Assembly (NCBI RefSeq): GCF_002980595.1
Contig: NZ_PVLQ01000008.1
Coordinates: 1 to 64,000 of the forward strand
From: Malikia granosa
Lineage (GTDB): Bacteria; Pseudomonadota; Gammaproteobacteria; Burkholderiales; Burkholderiaceae_C
Direction of reading: 5' to 3'
Length of the DNA stretch: 64,000 nt
Below, in pieces: positions 25,592 to 34,603 of this stretch. The notes beneath the pieces are model-generated. The model made no database searches. It saw nothing but the letters and a program-made list of their open reading frames with translations, and was not told the origin of the DNA. How positions within the stretch are numbered: position 1 is the first letter of the stretch; each line of letters opens with the position of its first letter. The position numbers and the translations under genes are program-made.

Positions 25592-27178
25592 TCAGACAGC
25601 GGCCACCACCCCGTCGCTGCGCGGATCGACCGCGCCCTCGATCACGCCGTCGGGGTGGCGCACCAGCGCGCCGGCATGGCCCATGGTGTCGCTGAAGGCC
25701 TCGGGCAGCAGCTCTACCAGATGGCCGGCTTCGCGCAGGGCCTGCACCAGCGCCGGATCGAAGCGCTGTTCCAGCTTGAGCGTGGTGCTGACGTCGCCCC
25801 AGGTGCGGCCCAGCAGCCAGCGCGGCGCCGTCACGGCCTGCTGCAGGCCCTGGCCAAAGCGGGCGTAGCGGGTGAAGACTGCCGCCTGCGTCTGCGGCTG
25901 GCCTTCGCCGCCCATGGTGCCGTAGGGCATGACCCGGCCGTCGTCGAACAGCGCCAGCGACGGATTCAGGGTGTGGAAGGGCTTGCGGCCCGGCTCCAGG
26001 CAGTTCAGCGCCTTCGGGTCGAGCGAGAAGCTGATGCCGCGGTTCTGCCAGCAGATGCCGCTGTCCTGCAGCACGGTGCCGGAGCCGAACTCCCAGTACA
26101 CGCTCTGGATGAAGCTCACCGCACGACCCTGGCGGTCGATGGCTCCCATCCAGATGGTGTCGCCCGGGCTGGCCGGATCGGGCCAGGGCAGGGCGCGATC
26201 CGGGTCGATCTCGGCCGCCAGCGCCGTCAGCGCCTCGGGCTGCAGGAAGCCGCGCGGGTCGGCCGGCAGGCGGCCCGGGTCGGTGACGACGCGATCGCGC
26301 ACCCGGAAGGCGCGCTTGGTGGCCTCCACCAGTCCGTGCAGGTGGGCAAAGCCCTCGCCCTCGGTCACGCCCAGGCGCTCGAACAGGCCCAGGATCATCA
26401 GCGCCGCGAGCCCCTGCGTCGGCGGCGGCAGGTTGTAGACCGTGCTGTCGCCCAGGCGTACCGCCAGCGGCTCGACGAGCTGGGCCCGGTAGGCGGCCAG
26501 GTCGCTGCCGCGCAGCGGGCTGCCCAGCCGTTCGAGCTCTGCGCCGATGCGCTGCGCGAGCTCGCCGCGGTAGAAGTCGTCCAGCCCGCGCTCGGCCAGC
26601 TGGCCCAGGGTGCGGCCCAGCGCCGGCTGGCGCAGCAGATGGCCGGGCGCCGGGGGTTCGCCGTTGACCAGGTAGGCCTGGGCGAAGCCCGGCGCGTCCT
26701 TCAGCCCTGCCAGCTTGGCGCGTGTCAGCGCCGACTGGCTGTCGGTCACGACGACGCCATCCTGCGCATGGCGGATCGCATCCTGCAGCAGCCGGGGCAG
26801 CGGCAGCGCCGGGCCCCAGGCCGACGCCACCTCGAGCGCGCGCTGCCAGCCGCCCACCGTGCCGGCCACGGTGAGGGCCGCAGTGGCGCCGCGCGGCGGG
26901 ATCGCGTCCAGCCCGGCGTAGAAGTCCCGGCTGGCCATTGTCGCCGCAGGACCGCTGGCGTCGATGGCGACCGGTGCCCGGCCGGGCTCGTGGATCAGCC
27001 AGAAGCCATCGCCGCCGATCGCGTTCATGTGCGGATAGACCACGGCGATGGTCGCCGCCGCCGCCACCATGGCTTCGACGGCGTTGCCGCCGTCGCGCAG
27101 CACGTCGCGGCCGGCCTGGGCGGCCATGTGATGCGGCGCGACCTGCATGCCGCCCAGGGCCTTGAGGGTATGGATCAT
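25592..27178 (-). CDS. Gamma-glutamyltransferase family Ntn-hydrolase, cytoplasmic (oxamate amidohydrolase HpxW possible)
   Basis: A 528-residue proenzyme of the gamma-glutamyltranspeptidase family. ALGGMQVAPHHMAAQAGRDV and GGNAVEAMVAAAATIAVVYP open it, and the self-cleavage site with the nucleophile is T341 in SPGDTIWMGAIDRQG. Unlike secreted GGTs it has no signal peptide. The small subunit keeps GGEGQPQTQAAVF. It follows the TakP-type TRAP permease gene by 6 bases, so it most likely acts on what that transporter brings in. Klebsiella HpxW, an oxamate amidohydrolase, is a member of the same non-secreted group; a gamma-glutamyl hydrolase or acylase role is the alternative. Confidence 0.85.
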   Translation of the reverse strand: MIHTLKALGGMQVAPHHMAAQAGRDVLRDGGNAVEAMVAAAATIAVVYPHMNAIGGDGFWLIHEPGRAPVAIDASGPAATMASRDFYAGLDAIPPRGATAALTVAGTVGGWQRALEVASAWGPALPLPRLLQDAIRHAQDGVVVTDSQSALTRAKLAGLKDAPGFAQAYLVNGEPPAPGHLLRQPALGRTLGQLAERGLDDFYRGELAQRIGAELERLGSPLRGSDLAAYRAQLVEPLAVRLGDSTVYNLPPPTQGLAALMILGLFERLGVTEGEGFAHLHGLVEATKRAFRVRDRVVTDPGRLPADPRGFLQPEALTALAAEIDPDRALPWPDPASPGDTIWMGAIDRQGRAVSFIQSVYWEFGSGTVLQDSGICWQNRGISFSLDPKALNCLEPGRKPFHTLNPSLALFDDGRVMPYGTMGGEGQPQTQAAVFTRYARFGQGLQQAVTAPRWLLGRTWGDVSTTLKLEQRFDPALVQALREAGHLVELLPEAFSDTMGHAGALVRHPDGVIEGAVDPRSDGVVAAV

Positions 27179-27184
27179 CTCGCC

Positions 27185-28996
27185 TTACCAGCCGCGTTGC
27201 GTCGTGCCGCCCTCATTGCCGGAACCGGCCTCGCCCGAGGTTCCGGCTCCGCCTGCAGGGGCGTCCGTGCCCGTGGCGGGCTGGCCCCCGGCCGCGCCGC
27301 CGAAGCTGTCGCCCTGCGCGCCCCAGCCGCCTTCGCCTTGGGCGTTGCCGCCGGCATCGCCCTCGACCGTGATCTCGATGGTGTCCAGGTTGACCTCGAC
27401 CTTCTTGTCCAGCGTGAAGGTCACCAGACCCGGGAACACCATCAGCACGACCACCATCACCAGTTGCATGAACACGAAGGGGATCGAGCCGCGGTAGATG
27501 TCCATGGTCTTGACGCCGGCCACGCGCTTGCTGGTCACGCGGTCGATGAAGTCCTTCGCCGGCGCCACGCTGCGCAGGTAGAACAGCGCGAAACCGAACG
27601 GCGGGGTCAGGAACGAGGTCTGCAGGTTCATCGCCAGCAGCACGCCGAACCACACCAGGTCGATGCCGAGCTTGTCGGCAACCGGGGCCAGCAGCGGGAT
27701 CAGGATGAAGGCGATCTCGAAGAAGTCGATGAAGAAGCCAAGGAAGAAGATCACCGTGTTGACGAACACCAGGAAGCCGATCTCGCCGCCGGGCAGCTTG
27801 TCGAACAGGTGCTCGACCCAGACCGGGCCGTCGATCGCGGTGAAGGTGAAGCTGAAGATGGTCGAGCCGATCAGGATGAACAGCACGAAGCAGGACAGCC
27901 TGGCGGTGGACTCCAGGCCTTGCTTGAGCTGCGCCATGTCGAGCTTGCCACGCGAGAACGCCATGATCATGCCGCCGACCGCGCCCATCGCGCCGCCCTC
28001 GGTCGGGGTCGCCACGCCGAGGAAGATGGTGCCCAGCACCAGGAAGATCAGCGCCAGCGGCGGGATCAGCACGAAGGTGACGCGCTCGGTGATGCGCGAC
28101 AGCAGGCCCAGGCCGGTGAGCTTGTTGATCATCGCGGCCAGCCAGGCGAACAGGGTGCCACCGGTGAGCGCGACCACGATGACCTCGTCCGTCGCCGGCG
28201 TGACTTCGCTGCCCTTGAAGGCGGACAGGATCTCGCCGTAGTAGAGGCCGAACAAGACGGCCACGACCGTGACGAACAGGGTGAAGACGCCGAGCGAGCG
28301 CATGCCCGAACTGCCGTCGGGCTCGCGGTAGGTGCGCGCCTCGGGTGGCAGGGCCGGCACCATGGCGGGCTTGAAGATCGCCAGGCCGATGATGAACAGC
28401 ACATACAGGCCGATCAGGATGAAGGCCGGAATGAAGGCCCCCTTGTACAGATCACCGACGCTGCGGCCGAGCTGGTCGGCGATCACGATCAGCACCAGGG
28501 AAGGCGGCACGATCTGCGCCAAGGTCCCCGATGCGGTGATGGCACCGCTGGCGACCGCCGGACTGTAGCCATAGCGCAGCATGATCGGCAGCGAGATCAG
28601 GCCCATCGAGATCACGGCCGCGGCCACCACGCCGGTGGTCGCCGCCAGCAGCGCGCCGACGAAGATCACCGCCAGCGCCAGGCCGCCGCGGATCGGGCCG
28701 AACACCTGGCCGACCGTGTCGAGCAGCTCCTCGGCCATGCCGCTGCGCTCCAGCACCAGCCCCATCAGCGTGAAGAAGGGAATCGCCAGCAGGGTGTCGT
28801 TCTGGATGATGCCGATCACCCGCAGCGGCAGCGCCTGGAACAGGCTGGGCGGCAGCAGGCCCAGCTCGATGCCGGCAAAGCCGAACAGCAGGCCGCAGGC
28901 AGCCAGCGCGAACGCGACCGGGAAGCCGGTCAGCAGCAGCATCAGCAGCGACCCGAACATCATTTCGGGCGCATGGGCAGTAAAGAGTTCGATCAT
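27185..28996 (-). CDS. TRAP transporter large permease with extended C-terminal tail
   Basis: A 603-residue DctM-family protein, much longer than the 432-residue paralogue in this window. The extra length is a central insert with added hydrophobic segments (about residues 215-300), as in TakM-like proteins, and a C-terminal tail of about 65 residues rich in glycine, serine, alanine and acidic residues after the last helix. Core motifs: PPSLVLIVIADQLGRSVGDLY, TPTEGGAMGAVGG and TSFLTPPFGFALFYLR. It overlaps the small permease by 4 bases. No function is known to me for the tail. Confidence 0.92.
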   Translation of the reverse strand: MIELFTAHAPEMMFGSLLMLLLTGFPVAFALAACGLLFGFAGIELGLLPPSLFQALPLRVIGIIQNDTLLAIPFFTLMGLVLERSGMAEELLDTVGQVFGPIRGGLALAVIFVGALLAATTGVVAAAVISMGLISLPIMLRYGYSPAVASGAITASGTLAQIVPPSLVLIVIADQLGRSVGDLYKGAFIPAFILIGLYVLFIIGLAIFKPAMVPALPPEARTYREPDGSSGMRSLGVFTLFVTVVAVLFGLYYGEILSAFKGSEVTPATDEVIVVALTGGTLFAWLAAMINKLTGLGLLSRITERVTFVLIPPLALIFLVLGTIFLGVATPTEGGAMGAVGGMIMAFSRGKLDMAQLKQGLESTARLSCFVLFILIGSTIFSFTFTAIDGPVWVEHLFDKLPGGEIGFLVFVNTVIFFLGFFIDFFEIAFILIPLLAPVADKLGIDLVWFGVLLAMNLQTSFLTPPFGFALFYLRSVAPAKDFIDRVTSKRVAGVKTMDIYRGSIPFVFMQLVMVVVLMVFPGLVTFTLDKKVEVNLDTIEITVEGDAGGNAQGEGGWGAQGDSFGGAAGGQPATGTDAPAGGAGTSGEAGSGNEGGTTQRGW

Positions 28997-29586
28997 TTCT
29001 GCACCTCTTCGGTGGCATTAAGCTGGGGCTGGGCCGGCGAGTCGGCGTTGCCGTCATGGCCGCCCTCGAGCAGCGGATTGGGGGCCTTGCCCTGCAGGAA
29101 GGCCAGGCGCTTGATCAGTTCCGAGATCGCCTGCAGGCCGAGCAGGGCAAAGCCGGCCGGCACCAGGGCGTAGACCGGCCAGCGGATCAGGCCGCCGGCG
29201 TTGGACGACATCTCGCCCGAGGCGTAGGCGCCGGCCACGACAGGCCAGGCAAACTCGATCATGAACCAGCACATCGGCAGCAGGAACAGGAGGATGCCGA
29301 CGATGTCGATGTAGGTGCGCACCCGCATCGACAGCTTGCCGGCGACCACGTCGATGCGGACATGGGCGTTCTGCAGGAAGGTGTAGCCGGCGCCCAGCAG
29401 GAAGACCGCGCCGAACAGGTACCACTGGATCTCGAGGAAGGCGTTCGAGCCGACGTTGAAGGCCTTGCGCGCCACCGCGTTGCTGGCGCTGATCACCGCC
29501 GCGGCCAGCACCAGCCAGATGATGAACTTGCCGAAGAACCGGCTCACGGCATCGATGATGCGTGACAAGCGAAGTAGGGTGTCCAT
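28993..29586 (-). CDS. TRAP transporter small permease (DctQ-like)
   Basis: DctQ-family protein, 197 residues, four membrane helices. FLEIQWYLFGAVFLLGAGYTF and NAHVRIDVVAGKLS are the conserved core. I start it at the ATG at 29586 (MDTLLRLSR); an upstream in-frame ATG at 29616 would add ten residues. The TAKP-type binding protein gene is 134 bases upstream across a hairpin; the large permease overlaps by 4 bases. Confidence 0.9.
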   Translation of the reverse strand: MDTLLRLSRIIDAVSRFFGKFIIWLVLAAAVISASNAVARKAFNVGSNAFLEIQWYLFGAVFLLGAGYTFLQNAHVRIDVVAGKLSMRVRTYIDIVGILLFLLPMCWFMIEFAWPVVAGAYASGEMSSNAGGLIRWPVYALVPAGFALLGLQAISELIKRLAFLQGKAPNPLLEGGHDGNADSPAQPQLNATEEVQK

Positions 29587-29679
29587 GGGGATCGCTTTTG
29601 AGCTTGCAAAAAACAAAATGCCGAGCTAGGCCTGGGCTTCGCTCGGCGGAAGGATGAGATGCTTGAAGGCCCGGGCCGG

Positions 29680-29715
29680 CGATCAGCGGGTGACAGGGTC
29701 AGTCCCCGCTGATCG
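29680..29715 (-). repeat. Stable hairpin in the second dctP-dctQ gap
   Basis: Perfect 11-bp inverted repeat CGATCAGCGGG / CCCGCTGATCG with a 14-base spacer, lying 6-41 bases after the dctP stop. No T-run follows, so a 3'-end stabiliser or translational spacer is likelier than a terminator. Confidence 0.6.
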
Positions 29716-29720
29716 TCCCG

Positions 29721-30803
29721 TCACAGCTTCTGGGCCGCCAGGTACTGGGAATAGTTGCCCTCGGCCACCGCCTCCCAGCGCACCTGGTCGGACAGGTAGC
29801 GGCTGTAGTCGGCGTAGATCTTCTTCCAGTTGGCGTTCTTCTCGTTCAGCTCGGCATAGACCTCGCGCGAGGCCTTGAAGGCACTGTCCATGAAGTCCTT
29901 CGGGAAGCGCGACAGCTTGGTGCCTTCGGCAATCAGCTGCTTGAGCGCAGCCGGGTTGCGACCGTCGTAACGCGCCTGGCAGGTAACGTGGGCGGCGCGG
30001 GAAGCCTGCTCGATGATCGACTTGTACTCGGCCGACAGGCCTTTCCACTGCTTGTCGTTGATGTAGAGCGAGAACTGCGTGCTGCCTTCCCACCAGGCCG
30101 GGAAGTAGTAGTTCTTGGCGACCTTGTGCAGGCCCAGGCGCAGGTCGTCGTAGGGACCGATCCACTCGGCAGCATCGATCGTGCCTTTTTCCAGTGCCTG
30201 GTAGATCTCGCCCGCCGGGATGTTCTGCGGCACCACGCCGAGCTTGGCCAGCACGCGGCCGCCGAAGCCGCCGATGCGCATCTTCAGGCCCTCGAAGTCC
30301 TTGACCGACTTGATTTCCTTGCGATACCAGCCGCCCATCTGGGTGCCGGTGTTGCCACAGGGGAAGTTGACGATGTTGAACTGGGCGTAGAACTCGCGCA
30401 TCAGCTTCATGCCGTTGCCCTCGTACATCCAGGCGGACATCGCACGCGAGGTCATGCCGAACGGGATGGTGCAGTCGAGCGCGAAGGTCTCGTCCTTGCC
30501 GAAGAAGTAGTACGGCGCCGTGTGGGCGCAGTCGATGGTGCCTTGCTGCACCGCGTCGACCACGCCGAAGGCGGGCACCAGTTCACCGGCCGGGTGGACC
30601 GAGATCACGAACTTGCCGCCGGTCGCATCCGACACGTACTTGGCGAAGGCTTCGCTCGCGCCATAGACGGTCTCGAGCGACTTCGGGAAACTGGATGCCA
30701 GACGCCAGCGGATCTGCTGCTGGGCCTGGGCAACGGCCGGCGCAGCACCAACGGCCAGAATGCCGGCCATGCCGGCGCCTTGCACGAATTTACGACGTTC
30801 CAT
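29721..30803 (-). CDS. TRAP transporter binding protein, TakP type (2-oxo acid / lactate-like ligands)
   Basis: A 360-residue periplasmic receptor with a Tat-like leader (MERRKFVQGAGMAG), unusual among DctP proteins but normal in this subgroup. HTAPYYFFGKDETFALDCTI, MGGWYRKEIKSVKDFEGLKMRIGG and AAEWIGPYDDLRLGLHKVAK are features of TakP-like receptors, whose characterised members bind 2-oxo acids or calcium lactate through an arginine and a metal ion. Starts the dctP-dctQ-dctM-GGT-like unit. A dyad sits just upstream. Confidence 0.9.
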   Translation of the reverse strand: MERRKFVQGAGMAGILAVGAAPAVAQAQQQIRWRLASSFPKSLETVYGASEAFAKYVSDATGGKFVISVHPAGELVPAFGVVDAVQQGTIDCAHTAPYYFFGKDETFALDCTIPFGMTSRAMSAWMYEGNGMKLMREFYAQFNIVNFPCGNTGTQMGGWYRKEIKSVKDFEGLKMRIGGFGGRVLAKLGVVPQNIPAGEIYQALEKGTIDAAEWIGPYDDLRLGLHKVAKNYYFPAWWEGSTQFSLYINDKQWKGLSAEYKSIIEQASRAAHVTCQARYDGRNPAALKQLIAEGTKLSRFPKDFMDSAFKASREVYAELNEKNANWKKIYADYSRYLSDQVRWEAVAEGNYSQYLAAQKL

Positions 30804-30826
30804 TAGGTATCTCCTGGTGGCGTGGA

Positions 30827-30855
30827 ATCAATAAAGCTGTCAATATCTTATTGAT
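30827..30855. promoter_or_regulatory. Dyad upstream of the TakP-type operon
   Basis: Perfect inverted repeat ATCAATAA-N13-TTATTGAT, 24-52 bases before the dctP start, in an otherwise GC-rich stretch. Centre spacing of 21 bases (two helical turns) suits a dimeric repressor. No regulator gene is adjacent to name it. Confidence 0.5.
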
Positions 30856-30982
30856 CCTCCCTGCCTAGCCGGCACCCATGGAAACCCTAGTCGGCCGCTG
30901 AAAAATATTAACCGGCCCGATGAAAAAAATGAGGGGCGATCGAGGAATCCGCCTGCCAATACTGAGCCACCCTCGCCGTCGG

Positions 30983-32188
30983 TCAGCCGCCTGCCGGCTT
31001 GCCCTGCGGCTTGCGCCGCGCCTTGGGCTTGCGCTTCGTCGGCTCGGGCGGCAGCTCGGGCAGCGCGGCTTCGGTCGCGCTGGCGGAATGGATCACGCCG
31101 CCGCCCAGGCAGACATCGCCGTCGTACAGCACCGCACTCTGGCCCGGCGTGACCGCCCATTGCGGCTCGTCGAAGCCGAGCGCGAAGGCGCCGTCGCCGT
31201 TCGGCGCCAGCAGGCAGGCCGCGTCGGCCTGGCGGTAGCGGGTCTTGGCGCCGTAGCGGCCCGGCGCCGGCGGCTCGCCCGCGACCCAGCTCGCGTCCTC
31301 GGCCTGCAGCAGCGGCGACAGCAGCCAGGGGTGGTCGTGGCCCTGCACCACCCAGAGCGTGTTGCTCGCGACATCCTTGCGCGCGACGAACCAGGGCTGG
31401 TGCTCGCTGCCGCCCTTGGCCGATCCCTGTTCCTTGACCCCGCCTATGCCCAGACCCTGGCGCTGGCCCAGGGTGTAGAAGCTCAGGCCCACATGCTGGC
31501 CGATCACCCGGCCCTGGTCGTCGCGGATCGCGCCGGGCTCCTTCTGAATGTAGCGGTTCAGGAAGTCGCGGAACGGTCGCTCGCCGATGAAGCAGATGCC
31601 GGTCGAGTCCTTCTTCTTCGCGTTCGGCAGGCCGATCTCGTCGGCGATGCGGCGCACCTCGGTCTTGGGCAGCTCGCCGACCGGGAACATCGCCTTGGAC
31701 AGCTGCGCCTGGTTCAGGCGGTGCAGGAAATAGCTCTGGTCCTTCAGCGGGTCGCAGCCCTTGAGCAGCTGGTGCCTGCCGCTGGCCTCGTCGAAGCGCA
31801 CCCGGCAGTAATGGCCGGTGGCGATCTTGTCGGCGCCCAGCCGCATCGCGTGGTCGAGGAAGGCCTTGAACTTGATCTCGGCATTGCACAGGATGTCGGG
31901 GTTGGGCGTGCGGCCGGCCTGGTACTCGCGCAGGAACTCGGCAAAGACGCGGTCCTTGTACTCGGCCGCGAAGTTGACATGCTCCATGTCGATGCCGATC
32001 ACGTCGGCCACGCTGGCCGCATCGAGGAAGTCCTGCCGCGACGAGCAGTATTCGCTGTCGTCGTCGTCCTCCCAGTTCTTCATGAAGATGCCGATCACCT
32101 CGTAGCCCTGCTGCTTGAGCAGCCAGGCGCTGACCGCGGAGTCCACCCCGCCCGAGAGACCGACGACGACACGTTGTTTGTTTGCCAT
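30983..32188 (-). CDS. mnmA: tRNA-specific 2-thiouridylase
   Basis: MnmA, 401 residues, makes the 2-thiouridine at wobble position 34 of Lys, Glu and Gln tRNAs. [20 protein letters not shown] is the ATP-binding PP-loop; the two catalytic cysteines are C101 ([10 protein letters not shown]) and C199 ([12 protein letters not shown]). A basic tail of about 25 residues extends past the usual end. The start at 32188 was chosen since it begins 8 residues before the PP-loop. A tRNA-Lys(TTT), a classical substrate, is encoded at 62301-62376. Confidence 0.97.
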   Translation of the reverse strand: MANKQRVVVGLSGGVDSAVSAWLLKQQGYEVIGIFMKNWEDDDDSEYCSSRQDFLDAASVADVIGIDMEHVNFAAEYKDRVFAEFLREYQAGRTPNPDILCNAEIKFKAFLDHAMRLGADKIATGHYCRVRFDEASGRHQLLKGCDPLKDQSYFLHRLNQAQLSKAMFPVGELPKTEVRRIADEIGLPNAKKKDSTGICFIGERPFRDFLNRYIQKEPGAIRDDQGRVIGQHVGLSFYTLGQRQGLGIGGVKEQGSAKGGSEHQPWFVARKDVASNTLWVVQGHDHPWLLSPLLQAEDASWVAGEPPAPGRYGAKTRYRQADAACLLAPNGDGAFALGFDEPQWAVTPGQSAVLYDGDVCLGGGVIHSASATEAALPELPPEPTKRKPKARRKPQGKPAGG

Positions 32189-32195
32189 GGCGGGA

Positions 32196-33155
32196 TTATC
32201 CCAGCGCGGGCGGTTCCTGGCTTGGCGGGTGCCCGGCATGACTGGCGTAAAGCGTCTGCTGGAAGGCCTGGGTCAGGCGCGAGCTCTTGGGCGACTGCCG
32301 GCTGATGGCCATGAAGCGGCAGGGGTAGCGCAGCACGGCGGGCGCGATCGCGCGCATCCGGCCGGCCTGCACGAAGGCCTCGGCATAGTGGTCCGGCAGA
32401 AAGCCCACGAAGCAGCCGGACAGGATGAAGGTGGCGACCGCCTCCTGGTCCGAGGCGGTGGCGGCGCGCTCCAGCTGGTGCCGATGTGCCAGCTCCATGT
32501 TCGGCGAGTGGTAGCCCAGCGCCGCCAGCTTCTGCTGCCGCAAGTCATCCCAGCCCAGTCCGGACTGCGGCGACCCGAACCAGGGGTGGCCCTGGCCCGC
32601 GTACAGCAGCATGGTCTCGCCAAACAGTTCCCGGTAGCACAGCAGTTCGGAGCTGCGATGCTCCGGGATGATGCCGAGCTGGAACTGGCCGTCGATCACG
32701 CCGCGCTCGATGCTGCCGATGCTGCCGACATGCAGGTGCAGCCGCGCGCTGGGCACCTGGCGCTGGAAGCGGGCGATGGCCTCCGCGATCCGGGCTTGCG
32801 GGTTGGAGGCCGTCTTCTCGAACACGGCGACATGCAGGTCGCCACCGAGCCGGCGGTGGATGTCATGCAGCCGGGTCCGGAATGTCTCCGTCGCGGACAG
32901 CAGGCTCAGCGCGGCTTCGTAGACCTGCTGGCCCTCGGGGGTGAGGTCGAAACCGCTGCGCCCGCGCCGGCACAGCACCAGCCCGAGCCGGGTCTCCAGA
33001 TCCTTGATGTGCCGACTGATGGTCGACAGCGCGATGTTGAGCTCGAGCTCGGCCGCCGCCATGCCGCCGCATTCCACCACGCTCTTGAAGACCCGCAGCA
33101 GCCGCAGGTCGACATCGCCCAGCTGGCCGAGCAGGGTCACATTCCTTGCTTGCAT
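32196..33155 (-). CDS. LysR-family regulator
   Basis: 319 residues. [25 protein letters not shown] and [27 protein letters not shown] form the helix-turn-helix; residues 95-300 form the effector domain. Divergent from the omega-aminotransferase gene with 95 bases between, so that gene is its probable target. It ends 7 bases before mnmA on the same strand. Confidence 0.92.
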   Translation of the reverse strand: MQARNVTLLGQLGDVDLRLLRVFKSVVECGGMAAAELELNIALSTISRHIKDLETRLGLVLCRRGRSGFDLTPEGQQVYEAALSLLSATETFRTRLHDIHRRLGGDLHVAVFEKTASNPQARIAEAIARFQRQVPSARLHLHVGSIGSIERGVIDGQFQLGIIPEHRSSELLCYRELFGETMLLYAGQGHPWFGSPQSGLGWDDLRQQKLAALGYHSPNMELAHRHQLERAATASDQEAVATFILSGCFVGFLPDHYAEAFVQAGRMRAIAPAVLRYPCRFMAISRQSPKSSRLTQAFQQTLYASHAGHPPSQEPPALG

Positions 33156-33250
33156 AAAACGTCAACTGTAATGAGACATAGGGTGCTTCATGAGAGTTTA
33201 GCCATTGCCCAGAATCGGTCCGTCATTCCTCCTTCGCACTGGATTTACCG

Positions 33251-34603
33251 ATGAACATGTCCGACGCCCAGCGGGTCAATGCTGTCCCTCGTACCGACCC
33301 GGCCTGGCTGGAGGCGCACTGGATGCCCTTCACCGGCAACCGCGACTTCAAGGCCCATCCGCGCCTGATCACCTCGGCCCAGGGCGCCTATTACACCGAC
33401 GCCGGGGGTCGCCAGTTGTTCGACGGCCTGTCCGGCCTCTGGTGCACCGGCCTGGGCCATGCGCGGACCGAGATCGTCGAGGCCATTGCCCGCCAGGCGG
33501 CCACGCTGGACTATTCGCCGGCCTTCCAGTTCGGCCATCCGCTGTCGTTCGAGCTGGCCAACCGGATCGTCGAGCGCATGCCGGCCGGGCTGGACCATGT
33601 GTTCTTCACCGGCTCGGGTTCGGAGTCGGCCGACACCTCGCTCAAGATCGCGCGCGCCTACTGGCGCACCAAGGGCCAGGGCAGCAAGACGCGCCTGATC
33701 GGCCGCCTGAAGGGCTATCACGGCGTCAACTTCGGCGGCATCTCGGTCGGCGGCATCGTCGGCAACCGCAAGCTCTACGGCCAGGGCCTGGAAGCCGACC
33801 ACCTGCCGCATACCCAGCCGCCGGCGGGGTCCTTCTGCCGCGGCATGCCCGAGCAGGGCGCCGAGCTGGCCGACGAGCTGCTCAACCTGATCGGCCTGCA
33901 CGATGCGTCCAACATCGCGGCCGTGATCGTCGAGCCGTTCTCGGGTTCGGCCGGCGTGGTGATTCCGCCCAAGGGCTATCTGCAGCGCCTGCGCGAGATC
34001 TGCACCGCGCACAACATCCTGCTGATCTTCGACGAGGTGATCTCGGGCTTTGGCCGCAGCGGAGCCTGGACCGGCGCGGAAGCCTTCGGCGTCAAGCCCG
34101 ACATCCTGAACTTCGCCAAGCAGATCACCAACGGCGTGCAGCCGCTCGGTGGCGTGGTGGTGAGGCGTGAGATCTACGACACCTTCATGGCCGCGGGCGG
34201 GCCCGACTACATGCTCGAGTTCCCGCATGGCTACACCTACTCGGCGCATCCGGTGGCCTGCGCGGCCGGCCTCGCGACGCTGGACCTGCTGGAGCGCGAG
34301 CAGTCGATCGAGCGGGTGGCCGCGCTGGCACCGGTGTTCGAGAACGCCGTCCACAGCCTGCGCGGCGCGCGCCATGTGGCCGACATCCGCAACTTCGGCC
34401 TGGCCGCCGGACTGACGATTGCCGCCGCACCGGGCGAGCCCGCCAAGCGCCCCTACCAGGTCGCGATGGCGATGCTGGACAAGGGCTTCTACGTGCGCTA
34501 TGGCGCCGACACCATCCAGCTGGCGCCGCCCTTCATCAGCACGCCGGCGCAGATCGACAGCCTGGTCAATGCGCTCGGTGAGGCACTGGGGCAGCTTGAT
34601 TGA
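33251..34603 (+). CDS. Omega-amino acid:pyruvate aminotransferase (class III)
   Basis: PLP enzyme of 450 residues. WMPFTGNRDFKAHPRLITSA at the N-terminus, the FTGSGSESADTSLKIAR phosphate loop (about 118-134), LLIFDEVISGFGRSG (PLP-pyridine aspartate) and the Schiff-base lysine in FAKQITNGVQPLGGV (about 288) mark the beta-alanine/omega-amino acid:pyruvate group. It would convert beta-alanine or a similar amine with pyruvate to a semialdehyde and alanine. ATG at 33257 is an alternative start. Its stop directly abuts the stop of the convergent J-domain gene. Confidence 0.92.
   Translation: MNMSDAQRVNAVPRTDPAWLEAHWMPFTGNRDFKAHPRLITSAQGAYYTDAGGRQLFDGLSGLWCTGLGHARTEIVEAIARQAATLDYSPAFQFGHPLSFELANRIVERMPAGLDHVFFTGSGSESADTSLKIARAYWRTKGQGSKTRLIGRLKGYHGVNFGGISVGGIVGNRKLYGQGLEADHLPHTQPPAGSFCRGMPEQGAELADELLNLIGLHDASNIAAVIVEPFSGSAGVVIPPKGYLQRLREICTAHNILLIFDEVISGFGRSGAWTGAEAFGVKPDILNFAKQITNGVQPLGGVVVRREIYDTFMAAGGPDYMLEFPHGYTYSAHPVACAAGLATLDLLEREQSIERVAALAPVFENAVHSLRGARHVADIRNFGLAAGLTIAAAPGEPAKRPYQVAMAMLDKGFYVRYGADTIQLAPPFISTPAQIDSLVNALGEALGQLD

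Noticed and set aside
25655-29173. 1172-codon open frame on the plus strand opposite the GGT-like and TRAP permease genes
   Set aside because: Composition is that of an antisense shadow (runs of H, Q, R, D) with no domain; the minus-strand genes are clear and operon-spaced.
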